From CALAED01 sp036378315 (GTDB taxonomy: Bacteria; Actinomycetota; Actinomycetes; Streptosporangiales; Streptosporangiaceae): DNA of 64,000 nucleotides. The position numbers and the translations under genes are program-made. Below, piece by piece: positions 8,743 through 17,714 of this stretch (positions are counted from its first letter, which is position 1; each line of letters opens with the position of its first letter). The notes below the pieces were generated by a model that did no database searches, was not told the origin of the DNA, and saw only the letters and a list, made by a program, of their open reading frames with translations. The stretch is taken from NCBI GenBank assembly GCA_036378315.1, contig DASUWU010000153.1, positions 12,260 to 76,259 of the forward strand. Direction: 5' to 3'.

Positions 8743-9168
8743 TCACGACGGCCAGAGCAGGTTGTCCAGTTCTGCGGTGATATCGAGGAATTCGGACTCG
8801 CGGCCGGCCGGAACGATCTGGAACGTCCGGCGCAGGAAGTCCGCCAGCGGCGCGAACGGAGCCTCGAACAGCGCGTCGCCGAACGGCGAGGACAGGCCGA
8901 TGTTGATCGAGCGGTGGCCGTCGGCGTCCCCCGGCCACACCTGGACATCCCCGTCGCCCACCAAGCGGCCCATGCCGATGGTCAGCAGCTCCCGGGCGAA
9001 GATCCACTCCACCGGCTCGTCGTTCCCCACGTGGAAGGCGACCCGCAGCGCGTACGGGTCGTCCGCCGCGTACTCGACCGTCGCGAGCAGGGGCACGGTC
9101 GTACGGTCAGGGACGACGAGCCGAAGGGCGAGCTCGGCGGATATGGTAGTACTGCGGTTCATCGCCAT
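8743..9168 (-). CDS. SsgA-family sporulation/cell-division regulator, SsgB-like
   Basis: This 141-residue protein matches the SsgA-like family, found only in sporulating actinomycetes. The family features are STTISAELALRLVVPDR at the N-terminus, the central ADDPYALRVAFHVGNDEPVEW followed by FARELL, GDVQVWP, and SSPFGDALFEAPFAPLADFLRRT near the C-terminus. SsgB recruits FtsZ to future septation sites in aerial hyphae. The N-terminus and length are closest to SsgB, the only member in many non-Streptomyces genera, but paralogue assignment is inferred. ATG codons at 9168 and 9162 both fit. It converges with the aminotransferase gene over ~20 bp. Confidence 0.87.
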   Translation of the reverse strand: MAMNRSTTISAELALRLVVPDRTTVPLLATVEYAADDPYALRVAFHVGNDEPVEWIFARELLTIGMGRLVGDGDVQVWPGDADGHRSINIGLSSPFGDALFEAPFAPLADFLRRTFQIVPAGRESEFLDITAELDNLLWPS

Positions 9169-9495
9169 TCCTTCAGACGTCGGTCCCGCGGCGCGCGGGG
9201 CGTTCCGATGGGACTTCGCTCTACCAACGGATGTCCCCGCGATCTAGGCCGCCTAACTGATAAAACCTCGGGGAACATTCCAACCCCACCGCCCGCTGTG
9301 ACCGATCTCACGCTGCGAGAACAGGCCGCTGACCTGGGCATACACATGCGATCCGGGCGACGGCGCCGGGGTTCCTTCGCTCCGGAGGCAGCGGCCATAC
9401 CCCCTTTAGAACTAGGACGAACAAGCACCCACGCCAGGTTTCATAAAGCCTCGCGCCGCTCCGCGCCGGCCGGTTTCTGTTATAGGGTTAAAAGC
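9169..9495. promoter_or_regulatory. Divergent intergenic region between the SsgB-like and PGPGW genes
   Basis: About 330 bases separate two divergent genes. AT-rich stretches (ctaactgataaaacc near 9252 and tatagggttaaaa near 9481) are plausible promoter elements for the left and right gene respectively. No RNA gene or coding signal is visible. Confidence 0.4.
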
Positions 9496-9909
9496 GTGGC
9501 GGAAAATCGTAAAAAGGGCGTGCAGGATCGCCTCCAGCGCCTACGGGCGGTGGCCGGGCGGTTCCGCGCGCGAGTCCGGCGCCACCCGGTGCTCAACACC
9601 ACGTGGCGGATCGGTGTCTTCACCGTCGGCGTCGCGGTGCTGGCCGGCGGCCTCGTGATGATGGTCACTCCCGGCCCGGGGTGGGCGGCGATCTTCATCG
9701 GCCTGGCCATCCTCGCGACTGAGTTCGCCTGGGCGCAGCGCGCCCTGAGCGGCGCCAAAGAGGCCGCGGAGCGCGCCAAGAACCGCGCCCTCGATCCGCG
9801 CGTCCGCCGCCGTAACACGATCATCGCCATCGTCCTCGGCATCGCGGCGGCCGCCGCGATCGTCACCTACCTCGCCCTCGTCGGCCCCCGCCTCCCGTTC
9901 GGCAGATGA
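9496..9909 (+). CDS. PGPGW/TIGR02611 family small membrane protein
   Basis: From GTG 9496 the protein has 137 residues. The family motif GLVMMVTPGPGWAAIFIGLA lies in the middle and gives the family its name. Two hydrophobic segments flank it (IGVFTVGVAVLAGGLVMMV and GWAAIFIGLAILA), and a third helix lies near the C-terminus (IIAIVLGIAAAAAIVTYLAL). The first 35 residues are very basic and should be cytoplasmic. Function is unknown in the family. The start is chosen because coding-type codons begin there; the ribosome-binding site is weak. Confidence 0.82.
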   Translation: MAENRKKGVQDRLQRLRAVAGRFRARVRRHPVLNTTWRIGVFTVGVAVLAGGLVMMVTPGPGWAAIFIGLAILATEFAWAQRALSGAKEAAERAKNRALDPRVRRRNTIIAIVLGIAAAAAIVTYLALVGPRLPFGR

Positions 9910-10042
9910 CTGCGGCCGACCCGACCGGGGGCCGGCGCCCGGTAATTCGGTCTCAACCACCGCGGCTCCGCCACGGCGCGCGAACCGGCGTCTGGATGCG
10001 CTAACCTGTGCGAGCGGCACCGCCTCAGGCGTCGGCCGTCCC

Positions 10043-10114
10043 GGGCGATTAGCTCAGTGGGAGAGCGCTTCGTTCACACCGAAGAGGTCACTGGTTCGAA
10101 CCCAGTATCGCCCA
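10043..10114 (+). tRNA. tRNA-Val (CAC)
   Basis: The acceptor GGGCGAT/ATCGCCC, anticodon stem CTTCG/CGAAG with loop TTCACAC (anticodon CAC) and T arm GGTTCGAACCC are intact. The sequence closely resembles the tRNA-Val(GAC) 3.5 kb upstream but lies on the other strand. No CCA is encoded. Confidence 0.95.
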
Positions 10115-10201
10115 CGAGGTGACGGTTGCCGCGCGGCGAGCGTTTGCTCGCCTTCGCCGTCGCCCGCTCCCCGTCAATCCAGCGGGGCCGCCCCGGTCGC
10201 G

Positions 10202-10825
10202 CTACGGCGCCTCCTGCGTTCGGCGCCCTTCCCCGGCGGACGCGGCCTCCCGTGCCCGGGCGATGATCGCCTCGATGACCTCGGTCTTGGCGTCGGCGTA
10301 GTTCTGGAGATGTTTCCATTCCTTGCCGGCGAGGTCGCTCTTGACCCGTGCGTAGAGCTCCCGATCCGCGTCGTTGCTCCGCAGCCGATCGCGAAGCAGC
10401 AGGTAGCGCTCGATCTCCTCGGAGCCGGCGGAATAGACGTGCAGGTTGACGTCCTTGTTCGGCCCCTTCAGCATCCGATGCTCGTGCCAGTCCGGTTCCC
10501 GGACTCGCAGGACGTAGCCGATGCCCTCCAGCGCGGGGACGTACGTCGGCTCGGCGGCGGAGTCGGCGACGACGAGGAGGATATCGATCACCGGTTTCGC
10601 GATGAGTCCTGGAACCGATGTCGAACCGATGTGCTCCATCCCGATCACCTGCGCACCGACCGCGCGCCGGATGCGTGCCGCCTCCGCCTCGAAGCGGACG
10701 GGCCATTCCGGGGTGTATTCGACAAGCTCTATCCGCGGGGGCGGGGCCATCTCACCTACGGTGGCCCGCCGGATCTCCTCGTCGGTCAGAGGCTTTGCCG
10801 GCCGGTCCGGCCTGCTGGATGCCAA
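10202..10825 (-). CDS. GrpB-family (UPF0157) nucleotidyltransferase-like protein
   Basis: This 207-residue protein has the GrpB/UPF0157 signature: VEYTPEWPVRFEAEAARIRRAVG, MEHIGSTSVPGLIAKPVIDILLVV with the G-S-T and D-I-L nucleotidyltransferase-like residues, GYVLRVREPDWHEHRMLKG and VNLHVYSAGSEEIERYLLLRDRLR. The C-terminal helix KHLQNYADAKTEVIEAII is also typical. Members are related to the nucleotidyltransferase fold and are often annotated as dephospho-CoA-kinase-associated, but their substrate is not established. It is a single gene on the minus strand beside tRNA-Val. The first ~25 residues are polar and poorly conserved, so a start closer to residue 25 cannot be excluded. Confidence 0.87.
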   Translation of the reverse strand: MASSRPDRPAKPLTDEEIRRATVGEMAPPPRIELVEYTPEWPVRFEAEAARIRRAVGAQVIGMEHIGSTSVPGLIAKPVIDILLVVADSAAEPTYVPALEGIGYVLRVREPDWHEHRMLKGPNKDVNLHVYSAGSEEIERYLLLRDRLRSNDADRELYARVKSDLAGKEWKHLQNYADAKTEVIEAIIARAREAASAGEGRRTQEAP

Positions 10826-11265
10826 GGTGTCCCTCTTTTATGGTCGGATAGCGCCAATCGCGCAAACTTACCAGGAGTCGCTGAGCCAAACCGGCGTGTG
10901 ATTGCGGCTGTCGGGCGTCGCCGGTCCTGCGGATCGTCGCAGGTCATCGGTGAGCGGCGGTGCAGGTGGGAGCCGTGGTGGGGCGTCGCCGGCCTTTGGG
11001 TTAAGGTCGGGCAGCCGATTCAATTTTGTGGCGCCCGGCATCGGCGCCGGCGTTTCTCGTTATTGATCTCCTCGCCATCGCAAGTTGATCAGAGAACATG
11101 GTTGCATGCCGGCAGGTCAGTGAGCAATTCGGATCATGCTACTGCCGTAGCGGTGGTATGGACGACACGTGATTACCGCGAAACCGGTATCTATAAAGTT
11201 ACCTTGGTGGAATCTATTTTGCCGTTTGGACGCTCTGTCAAATTGCTGTGTAAGGAGGTTGCGTG
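10826..11265. promoter_or_regulatory. Intergenic region upstream of the TauD dioxygenase
   Basis: About 440 bases without a gene. The right half (11040-11250) is clearly more AT-rich than its surroundings and ends in a perfect ribosome-binding site, aaggagg at 11252-11258. It probably carries the dioxygenase promoter, for example around ggtatctataaagtt near 11187. I see no RNA gene or repeat. Confidence 0.4.
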
Positions 11266-12330
11266 ATGACATCGGCCCCCACCGAGATTCCTGCGCTTCC
11301 GGGGGGATGGCATGGAACGGACCTGGCCGCCGACCCCGACAGGTGGCGGCTGCCGCTCCCCGACGACGTCCGCGACGACCTGCTCCGGGCCGCCGCTGAG
11401 GTCACGCCCGAGGGCGGACCGCGCGGCCGGCGGCCTGCCGTGTCCGAGCGCACGCGTGCGTTGGTCGGCGACATCTACCATCGGCTGGCCGGCGAGCCGG
11501 GGCTGGTGGTGCTCGGCGGATTCCCTGTGGGCGAGGAGCCGGATCTGGTCGAGCGTGCGTACGTCCTGCTGGGGATGCTGCTGGGCCAGCCGGTCGCGCA
11601 GACCCTGGACGGGCGCCTGCTGGTGCGTGTCGAGGCCTATGACCCCGGGGTCAAGGTGCCGGGTGCGCAGAACACCGGCATACCGAACGCGCAGCCGTTC
11701 CACATCGACAGGGCCGCCGACGTGGTCGGCCTCCTGTGCATCCGCCGAGCGCGGGCCGGCGGGCTGAGCCTGGTGGTGTCGTCCAGGACGGTGCACAACA
11801 CCCTCGCCGAACGCCACCCCGACCTGCTGCCCGTCCTGTACCGGCCGATCCCGGTGCAGACGCCGCCGTTGCGCGGGCCGGCCGGCGAGGTCGCGGCGCA
11901 ATGGTGCGAGGTGCCGGTGTTCAGCCAGGTGGACGGCCACTTCGCCGCCTACTGCGACCGCCACGTCATCGACATGGCGCAGCGCTTCCCCGACGCGCCG
12001 CGGCTCACCGAGCGGCAGGAGGCCGCCCTCGCCGCGGTGGACGAGGTGGTCGCCCTGCCGGGGCTGGCGCTTGAGATGTCCCTGGAGCCGGGCGACCTGC
12101 AACTCATCAACAACCTCTCCGTGCTGCACGCCCGCACCGCCTACGAGGGCGATCCCGCGGGACAGGGCAGGCTGCTGCTCCGCCTGCACATCGCCTTCGG
12201 CGGCAGCCCGGCCCTGCCGGCCGAGTACACCGCCGTGTACGGCGCGACGGCACCCGGCTCTTTCCGCGGTGGACTGTTGCGTACCCCGGAAGTACAGCGG
12301 CGCCTCGGCACTCCGCTGCCGGCGAGCTAG
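11266..12330 (+). CDS. TauD/TfdA-family Fe(II)/2-oxoglutarate dioxygenase
   Basis: The protein has 354 residues from ATG 11266, seven bases after AAGGAGG; the adjacent GTG at 11263 is too close. The iron ligands are visible as H146-x-D148 in PFHIDRA and H288 in NNLSVLHARTAYEG, with R306 in RLLLRLHIA as the 2-oxoglutarate-binding Arg. The fold type is that of TauD and clavaminate synthase. The substrate cannot be read from sequence. It converges with an MFS exporter gene, sharing the CTAG tetranucleotide at both stops. An AraC regulator follows, so these three could be a small pathway or resistance set. It is 16 kb from the NRPS operon, and a role in peptide hydroxylation is possible but unsupported. 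Confidence 0.85.
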   Translation: MTSAPTEIPALPGGWHGTDLAADPDRWRLPLPDDVRDDLLRAAAEVTPEGGPRGRRPAVSERTRALVGDIYHRLAGEPGLVVLGGFPVGEEPDLVERAYVLLGMLLGQPVAQTLDGRLLVRVEAYDPGVKVPGAQNTGIPNAQPFHIDRAADVVGLLCIRRARAGGLSLVVSSRTVHNTLAERHPDLLPVLYRPIPVQTPPLRGPAGEVAAQWCEVPVFSQVDGHFAAYCDRHVIDMAQRFPDAPRLTERQEAALAAVDEVVALPGLALEMSLEPGDLQLINNLSVLHARTAYEGDPAGQGRLLLRLHIAFGGSPALPAEYTAVYGATAPGSFRGGLLRTPEVQRRLGTPLPAS

Positions 12331-13598
12331 AACCGCGATCCCGGGCGGTGCGGCGTCGCCACCGCGATCAGGCCGATGACGGCGACCGCCAGCCAGACGG
12401 CGGCCAGGCCGCCCGAGGCGACGAGAACGCCCGCCACCGGCGCGGCGACCGCCGCGGCGAAACCCATCCCGACCTCGCCGATCCCCTCGGCGCGTACCCG
12501 TAGCCGGTCGGGCACGGCCCGGATCAGCATCGTGCTGCCGCCGACCACCCCGAAGTTCCAGCCCGCGCCGAGCAGCACGAGGGCGCAGATCATGAACGTG
12601 GTGCCGGACTCGGGCCTGAGGGCGCCGAGGCAGCCCGCGACGAGCAGCAGCGCCATCCCGGCGCGTGCGACGGCACCGGGGTCGACGCGGTCGGCCAGCC
12701 AACCAGCCAGTGACGACGGCAGGAACATGGCCGCGACGTGGGCGGAGATCACGACGCCGATCAACGCGAGCCCGCGACCATGCTCCGCCATCCGCACCGG
12801 CGCGACGGCCATCACGCCGACCATCAGCAGATTGCTCAACGCCATCGTGACCAGCGCGCGCCGGACGTCGCGGCCGCGAAGCGTCCCGGCCACGGTGACG
12901 GCGCCCGTCGGCGCGCCCGTCTCGGCGCGAGCCCCGGCGCTCGTCTCGAAGCCCGCCGCATGCCGCAACGGTCGCGTGCCGTCGCCGGCCTCGACCGTCG
13001 ACACCGCGCCCAGCGCGGCACCGGCCGCGCAGCAGATGATGGTCGCGACGACGAACATGCCGCTCAGCGGCGGCAGCCCGAGCCGGACCGCCACCCAGCC
13101 GCTGGGTCGCAACAGCAGCGGGCTCGCGATCGCTCCGAACGCGGTCGCGAACAGGATGCCGCCGACCGAGCGTCCGCGCGCCGCCGGGCCGCCGATGTCG
13201 GCGGCCGCGTAACGGGTCAGGTACACGGCCGCGTTGGCGACGCCGAAGAGGATGCACCCACCGACGAGACCGGTGAAGCTGCCCGCCCGTGCGGACAGCG
13301 CCACCACCACCCCGCCGGCGGCGCCGACCAGATAGCCGGCGGCGAGGCTCGGCCCGCGACCGAGGCGCCCGGTCAGCCAGGAGATCAGCAGTGCACCGGC
13401 TGCCGAGCCGACCACCACGGCGGCGATCGGCACGCCGGCCACCGAGTCGGTGCCGGCCAGCTCGGCGCCCAGCATGCCGCTGGACGTACCGCCGGCAGCG
13501 AGGCTCGAGGCGCCGACCGCGGTCGCCACGGCCAGCCAGCCGAGCACCGGCCGCCGCCGGGGAGCCGGGAGGGTCGCGGAGAGGTTCACGTCGTTCAT
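12327..13598 (-). CDS. MFS transporter
   Basis: This 423-residue, very hydrophobic protein has about 12 predicted transmembrane segments. The MFS loop 2-3 motif appears as SWLTGRLGRGPSLAAGYLVG, and a second copy occurs in the C-terminal half as AGWLADRVDPGAVARAGMALL. A polar stretch between residues ~205 and 235 is the central cytoplasmic loop. The family drives proton-coupled export or uptake of small molecules; the substrate is unknown. The stop codon overlaps that of the convergent TauD dioxygenase. The AraC gene starts on the other strand about 108 bp from its start, so the pair shares a divergent promoter region and the regulator may control this transporter. Confidence 0.87.
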   Translation of the reverse strand: MNDVNLSATLPAPRRRPVLGWLAVATAVGASSLAAGGTSSGMLGAELAGTDSVAGVPIAAVVVGSAAGALLISWLTGRLGRGPSLAAGYLVGAAGGVVVALSARAGSFTGLVGGCILFGVANAAVYLTRYAAADIGGPAARGRSVGGILFATAFGAIASPLLLRPSGWVAVRLGLPPLSGMFVVATIICCAAGAALGAVSTVEAGDGTRPLRHAAGFETSAGARAETGAPTGAVTVAGTLRGRDVRRALVTMALSNLLMVGVMAVAPVRMAEHGRGLALIGVVISAHVAAMFLPSSLAGWLADRVDPGAVARAGMALLLVAGCLGALRPESGTTFMICALVLLGAGWNFGVVGGSTMLIRAVPDRLRVRAEGIGEVGMGFAAAVAAPVAGVLVASGGLAAVWLAVAVIGLIAVATPHRPGSRF

Positions 13599-13705
13599 CG
13601 CGTCCGCAATCCCAGCAGCTCGACGCGGCGCCGGTCTTGAACGAAACGGCCAGGAACGAGCCGGCCGATCACGGCCGTCGGACCCCGCTCATTAGACTTC
13701 CGTGC

Positions 13706-14689
13706 ATGCCGCCGGCCACATCGGGGAGCGGACGCCCGACCCAGACGTACCGGGAGCGTCCGCCGGCGCCGGCGCTGGCCCCCTACCTCGCCTGCACCTG
13801 GATCCATCGGATCGGCGCGGACGGGCCCGCCTACGAGCATCGCCGCGTCCCTGACGGATGCGTCGACATCAGGTGGACGGCCGGCCAGTCCTTGATCGAG
13901 GTCGTCGGACCGCAGCGCGGCCCGGTCACGTTCCTTCTCCCACCTCGTACGACCGTCGCCGGGATCCGCCTGCGCCCGGGCGCCGCACCGGCGGCGCTCG
14001 GCGTCCCGGCCTCCGCTCTCGTCGATCGGCGCGTTCCCCTCGACGCCGTATGGGACGACGCACCGGCCGCGTCCGCCGGACGGATCGCGCAGGCGGGCTC
14101 ACCACGCGAGGCCGTCACGTTGCTCGAAGAGGCGGTCGCGACGAGAACCGCCGGCCGGCGCGGCCTCGACCCGGTCGGCGCCGCCGTGCTCGACCTGCTT
14201 CGGCGACACCCGTCGCTGCCCGCCGGAAAGCTGACGGCAGAACTGTACGTGTCGTCGCGTCAGCTCCGCCGCCACTGCGTCGCCGCCTTCGGCTACGGGC
14301 CCAAGTCGCTGCAGCGCCTGCTCCGCTTCCAGACGTTCCTCGTCCTCGGCACGAGGCGCGGCGGCACGATTGAGGGCCTGGCCGAGATCGCCCGGGTCGC
14401 CGGCTACGCCGACCAGCCGCATCTGACCAGGGAATGCGTCGCGCTCACCGGGGTCACGCCGCGCCGCTTCCTCGCCGAGACGGCGAAGAGCTGCGGCCGG
14501 AACCACGACCACGCGGCACCTCCCGCGCTCGTCGGGGACGCGGGCGCCGGCGGCGCGGCAGGCGCCGACGACGTCCGAGCCGGCCGCGCCCAGCGCGTCC
14601 TGGACGGCGGTGTCGCTCGCGTAGTGGTGGGTGGCCGGGTCAGCCGTCCTTGGCGGCCAGCGACACGAGCAGGTCGTTCAGCCGGGTGA
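13706..14689 (+). CDS. AraC-family transcriptional regulator
   Basis: From ATG 13706 the protein has 327 residues; longer upstream extensions run through the divergent promoter and lack coding character. Residues ~15-115 are the DUF6597-type N-terminal domain of AraC regulators (LAPYLACTWIHRIG, RVPDGCVDIRW, GIRLRPGAAPAALGV). Residues ~175-270 hold the two-helix-turn-helix DNA-binding domain (LYVSSRQLRRHCVAAFGYGPKSLQRLLRF, then ARVAGYADQPHLTRECVALTGVTPRRFL). The last ~60 residues are low-complexity Ala/Gly/Arg and read 50 bp into the htpG 3' end. That tail may be real or reflect a lost stop. It is likely to regulate the divergent MFS gene. Confidence 0.85.
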   Translation: MPPATSGSGRPTQTYRERPPAPALAPYLACTWIHRIGADGPAYEHRRVPDGCVDIRWTAGQSLIEVVGPQRGPVTFLLPPRTTVAGIRLRPGAAPAALGVPASALVDRRVPLDAVWDDAPAASAGRIAQAGSPREAVTLLEEAVATRTAGRRGLDPVGAAVLDLLRRHPSLPAGKLTAELYVSSRQLRRHCVAAFGYGPKSLQRLLRFQTFLVLGTRRGGTIEGLAEIARVAGYADQPHLTRECVALTGVTPRRFLAETAKSCGRNHDHAAPPALVGDAGAGGAAGADDVRAGRAQRVLDGGVARVVVGGRVSRPWRPATRAGRSAG

Positions 14690-16589
14690 CGAAGCCCGCC
14701 GGGTCCTCGATCTGGGCGCCCAGGGTGAGGACGGCCTGGCTGTAGAGGACCTGCGCCCAGTCGGCGAAGCGCGCCTCGTCGGCCTCGTCCTTGAGCCGCC
14801 GCACCAGCCGGTGCCCCGGGTTGATCTCCAGCACCGGCTGGCTGGGCAGACCGGAGCCCCGGATGCGGCGGGCCAGGTTGATCTCGGTCTCCGGCTCGCT
14901 CGCCACGATGCACGAGGGCGAGGTGGTGAGGCGGCCGGACACCCGGACGTCCCGCACCTTGTCACCGAGGGCCTTCTTCATGCGGTCGACGACCGCGGCC
15001 AGCTCGGTGCCGGCCTGCTCCTTCGCCTGCTTGTCCGACTCGTCCTCGAGCGCGCCCAGATCGGAGACGCCCTGGGTCACCGACTGCAGCCGCTTGCCGT
15101 CGAACTCGTGCAGGTTGGTCACCACCCAGTTGTCGACCAGGTCGGCGAGCAGGAGCACCTCGATGTCCTTGTCGCGGAAGACCTCGAGGTGCGGGCTGTG
15201 CTTGGCGGCGGCCGGCGTCGGGGCGACCAGATAATAGATCTTGTCCTGGCCGTCCTTCATCCGCGCCACGTAGTCGGCGAGTGAGACGTCCGCCGCGTCC
15301 CCGCCGGACTTGGTCGAGGTGAACCGCAGCAGCCGGGCGATGTCGTCGCGGTTGGAGTAGTCCTCGGCGATGCCCTCCTTGAGGACGGCGCCGAACTCCT
15401 TCCAGAAAGTGGCGTACTTGTCCGGCTGGTTCTCGGCCAGATCGCCGAGCAGCCGCAGCACCCGCTTGGTCGCCGTGGAGCGGATGTTGTCCACCACGCG
15501 GCTGCTCTGCAGGATCTCACGGGAGATGTTGAGCGGCAGGTCGCTCGAGTCGATCACACCGCGTACGAACCGCAGATAGCTCGGCAGCAGCTGCCCGTCG
15601 TCCTCCATGATGAAGACGCGCTGGACGTGCAGCTTGACGCCGTGGTGCACGGTCGGCAGCCACAGATCGAACGGCGCGGCGGCCGGAACGTACAGCAGCA
15701 GCGTGTACTCGTACGTCCCCTCCACCTTGCTGTGCACGTAGGCGAGCGGGTCGGCGAAGTCGTGGGACACGTGCTTGTAGAACTCGTTGTAGTCGGCTTC
15801 GCCGATGTCGCTCTTGGCCCTCGCCCACAGCGCCGAGGCCCGGTTGACCACCGTCTCCTTCGGCGCGCCGCCGTCCCCCTCCTCGCCGTCGCCGCCGTCC
15901 TCGCCGCCCTCGCCGTCCTTGGCGCCCGCGCCGCCGGGCGACTCGTCCGGCATCACGATCGGCAGGCTGATGTGGTCGGAGTACTTCTGGATGATCGAGC
16001 GCAGCTGGTAGCCGTTCAGCAGGTCGTCCTCGCCGTCGCGCAGGTGCAGCTCGATCTCGGTGCCGCGCGCCGGCCGCTCCACCGTTCGCAGCGAGTACTC
16101 GCCGCGCCCGTCGGACTCCCACCGCACGCCCTCGGCGGCGGGCAGCCCGGCGCGGCGGGTGGTCAGCGTGACCCGGTCGGCCACGATGAACGCCGAGTAG
16201 AACCCGACGCCGAACTGGCCGATCAGCGTCGCGTCCTTGCGCTGGTCGCCGGTCAGCGCCTGGAGGAACTCGCGGGTGCCGGACTTGGCGATGGTGCCGA
16301 TGTGGTCACGCACCTCCTCGCGGCTCATGCCGATGCCGTTGTCGGAGATGGTGATGGTGCGGGCGTCCTTGTCGTAGGCGACCCGGATCCGCAGCGGTGC
16401 GTCGTCGTCCTGCACCTCAGGGCGGCTGAACGCCTCGAAGCGGAGCCGGTCGATCGCGTCGGAGGCATTGGAGATCAGCTCGCGGAGGAATATCTCCTTC
16501 TTGCTGTAAAGCGAATGGATCATCAGGTCGAGAAGCTGCACCACCTCGGCCTGGAAGCTGTGCCTCTCCTGGCTCGCATCCGCCGTCAC
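14640..16589 (-). CDS. htpG: Hsp90-family chaperone HtpG
   Basis: At 649 residues this is the usual HtpG length. The GHKL ATPase domain is clear: QLLDLMIHSLYSKKEIFLRELISNASDAIDRLR, the G1 box ISDNGIGM, and IGTIAKSGT with QFGVGFYSAFIVADRV. The middle domain includes the VKLHVQRVFIMEDDGQLLPSYLRFVRGVIDSSDLPLNISRE signature. The C-terminal dimerisation domain ends at ...LVSLAAKDG. The insert around residues 220-245 is a Gly/Glu/Asp-rich linker longer than in E. coli. The ATG at 16589 follows a GGAGGA motif. It refolds or stabilises cytosolic client proteins with ATP. It converges with the AraC gene. Confidence 0.96.
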   Translation of the reverse strand: MTADASQERHSFQAEVVQLLDLMIHSLYSKKEIFLRELISNASDAIDRLRFEAFSRPEVQDDDAPLRIRVAYDKDARTITISDNGIGMSREEVRDHIGTIAKSGTREFLQALTGDQRKDATLIGQFGVGFYSAFIVADRVTLTTRRAGLPAAEGVRWESDGRGEYSLRTVERPARGTEIELHLRDGEDDLLNGYQLRSIIQKYSDHISLPIVMPDESPGGAGAKDGEGGEDGGDGEEGDGGAPKETVVNRASALWARAKSDIGEADYNEFYKHVSHDFADPLAYVHSKVEGTYEYTLLLYVPAAAPFDLWLPTVHHGVKLHVQRVFIMEDDGQLLPSYLRFVRGVIDSSDLPLNISREILQSSRVVDNIRSTATKRVLRLLGDLAENQPDKYATFWKEFGAVLKEGIAEDYSNRDDIARLLRFTSTKSGGDAADVSLADYVARMKDGQDKIYYLVAPTPAAAKHSPHLEVFRDKDIEVLLLADLVDNWVVTNLHEFDGKRLQSVTQGVSDLGALEDESDKQAKEQAGTELAAVVDRMKKALGDKVRDVRVSGRLTTSPSCIVASEPETEINLARRIRGSGLPSQPVLEINPGHRLVRRLKDEADEARFADWAQVLYSQAVLTLGAQIEDPAGFVTRLNDLLVSLAAKDG

Positions 16590-16794
16590 CGAGTTCCTCC
16601 TTCACGTTCTCCGAAAGTATGAATCCCACGGGTCGGCCTCAGATTACCGAGCCGCGGCCGGACCGTCCCCGAGGTTCCCGCGTACCCGCGGGCCGGCCGG
16701 ACGGGGCCGGCGGATACGATCGCGGTGCGGCGATCCGGACGGTCGAGTGCGACGGGGCCGACGCGCGCCGTCGGCGAGGCGAGGGGGTGCGTCT

Positions 16795-17622
16795 GTGGCG
16801 TTCGACAGCGAACGCGTTCCAGCGGGACTCGACGTGAGCCGGCCCAATGTCGCCAGGGTCTACGACTACACCCTGGGCGGCAAGGACAACTTCGCCGTCG
16901 ACCGGCAGGTCGCCGACCTGTCCCACGAGGTGATGCCGGCCCGTGCCGGCGCGCGGGCCAACCGGGCGTTCCTGCGGCGGGCGGTGCGCCACCTGGTGGC
17001 CGAGGCCGGCATCAGGCAGTTCATCGACATCGGGTCCGGCCTGCCCACCCAGGGCAACGTGCACGAGGTGGCGCAGTCGATCGACCCGACGGCACGGATC
17101 GTGTACGTGGACTACGACCCGGTGGTGCTCGTCCACGCGCGCGCCCTGCTCGGCGCCACGGACACCACCGAGGTCATCACGGCCGACGTACGGCGTCCGC
17201 GCGAGATCCTAGAGGACCCCACGATCCGGCGGTTCCTCGACTTCGACCAGCCGATCGGGTTGCTGCTTTTCGCGATCCTGCACCACGTCAACGACGACGA
17301 GGACCCGGCCGGCATCGCGCGGACCCTGCGCGACGCGCTGCCCGCCGGCAGCTACCTGGCCCTGTCGCACTTCCACAACCCCGGCGCCGCGCAGCCGGCC
17401 TACGCCAGGATGGCGGCCGAGGCGGAGAAGGTCTTCGCGGAGAACCTCGGGACCGGGCGGTTCCGCACCCGCGACGAGATCCTCGCCTTCTTCGGCGACT
17501 TCGAGCTGCTCGAGCCCGGCCTGGTGTCCTACGACGAGTGGCGCCCCGACCTGAACGTCCCGCCGCTGCCGGAGGCGATGCGCCACCTCGCGCTGTGCGG
17601 CGTCGCCAGGAAACGGCCCTGA
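16795..17622 (+). CDS. DUF574/PF04672-type SAM-dependent methyltransferase
   Basis: From GTG 16795, after a gaggggg ribosome-binding site, the protein has 275 residues. It carries the actinomycete family signature VARVYDYTLGGKDNFAVDR, then FIDIGSGLPTQGNVHEVAQ, which includes the Gly-rich SAM loop, YVDYDPVVLVHARALL with the acidic ribose-binding Asp, and LFAILHHVNDDEDPAGI. These proteins adopt a Rossmann methyltransferase fold but their substrates are generally unknown. A paralogue with the same motifs lies at 24720. It has no obvious operon partner; the HpnB-like glycosyltransferase starts 92 bp downstream in the same direction. Confidence 0.88.
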   Translation: MAFDSERVPAGLDVSRPNVARVYDYTLGGKDNFAVDRQVADLSHEVMPARAGARANRAFLRRAVRHLVAEAGIRQFIDIGSGLPTQGNVHEVAQSIDPTARIVYVDYDPVVLVHARALLGATDTTEVITADVRRPREILEDPTIRRFLDFDQPIGLLLFAILHHVNDDEDPAGIARTLRDALPAGSYLALSHFHNPGAAQPAYARMAAEAEKVFAENLGTGRFRTRDEILAFFGDFELLEPGLVSYDEWRPDLNVPPLPEAMRHLALCGVARKRP

Positions 17623-17714
17623 TTTCGCGCCCGCACCCGAACGTCGGACCACCCTCCGGACGCCGGCCGCAGTTCCGGTCGACGTGGCCGGGTGGTCGCT
17701 GACAGGGTGGGCCC

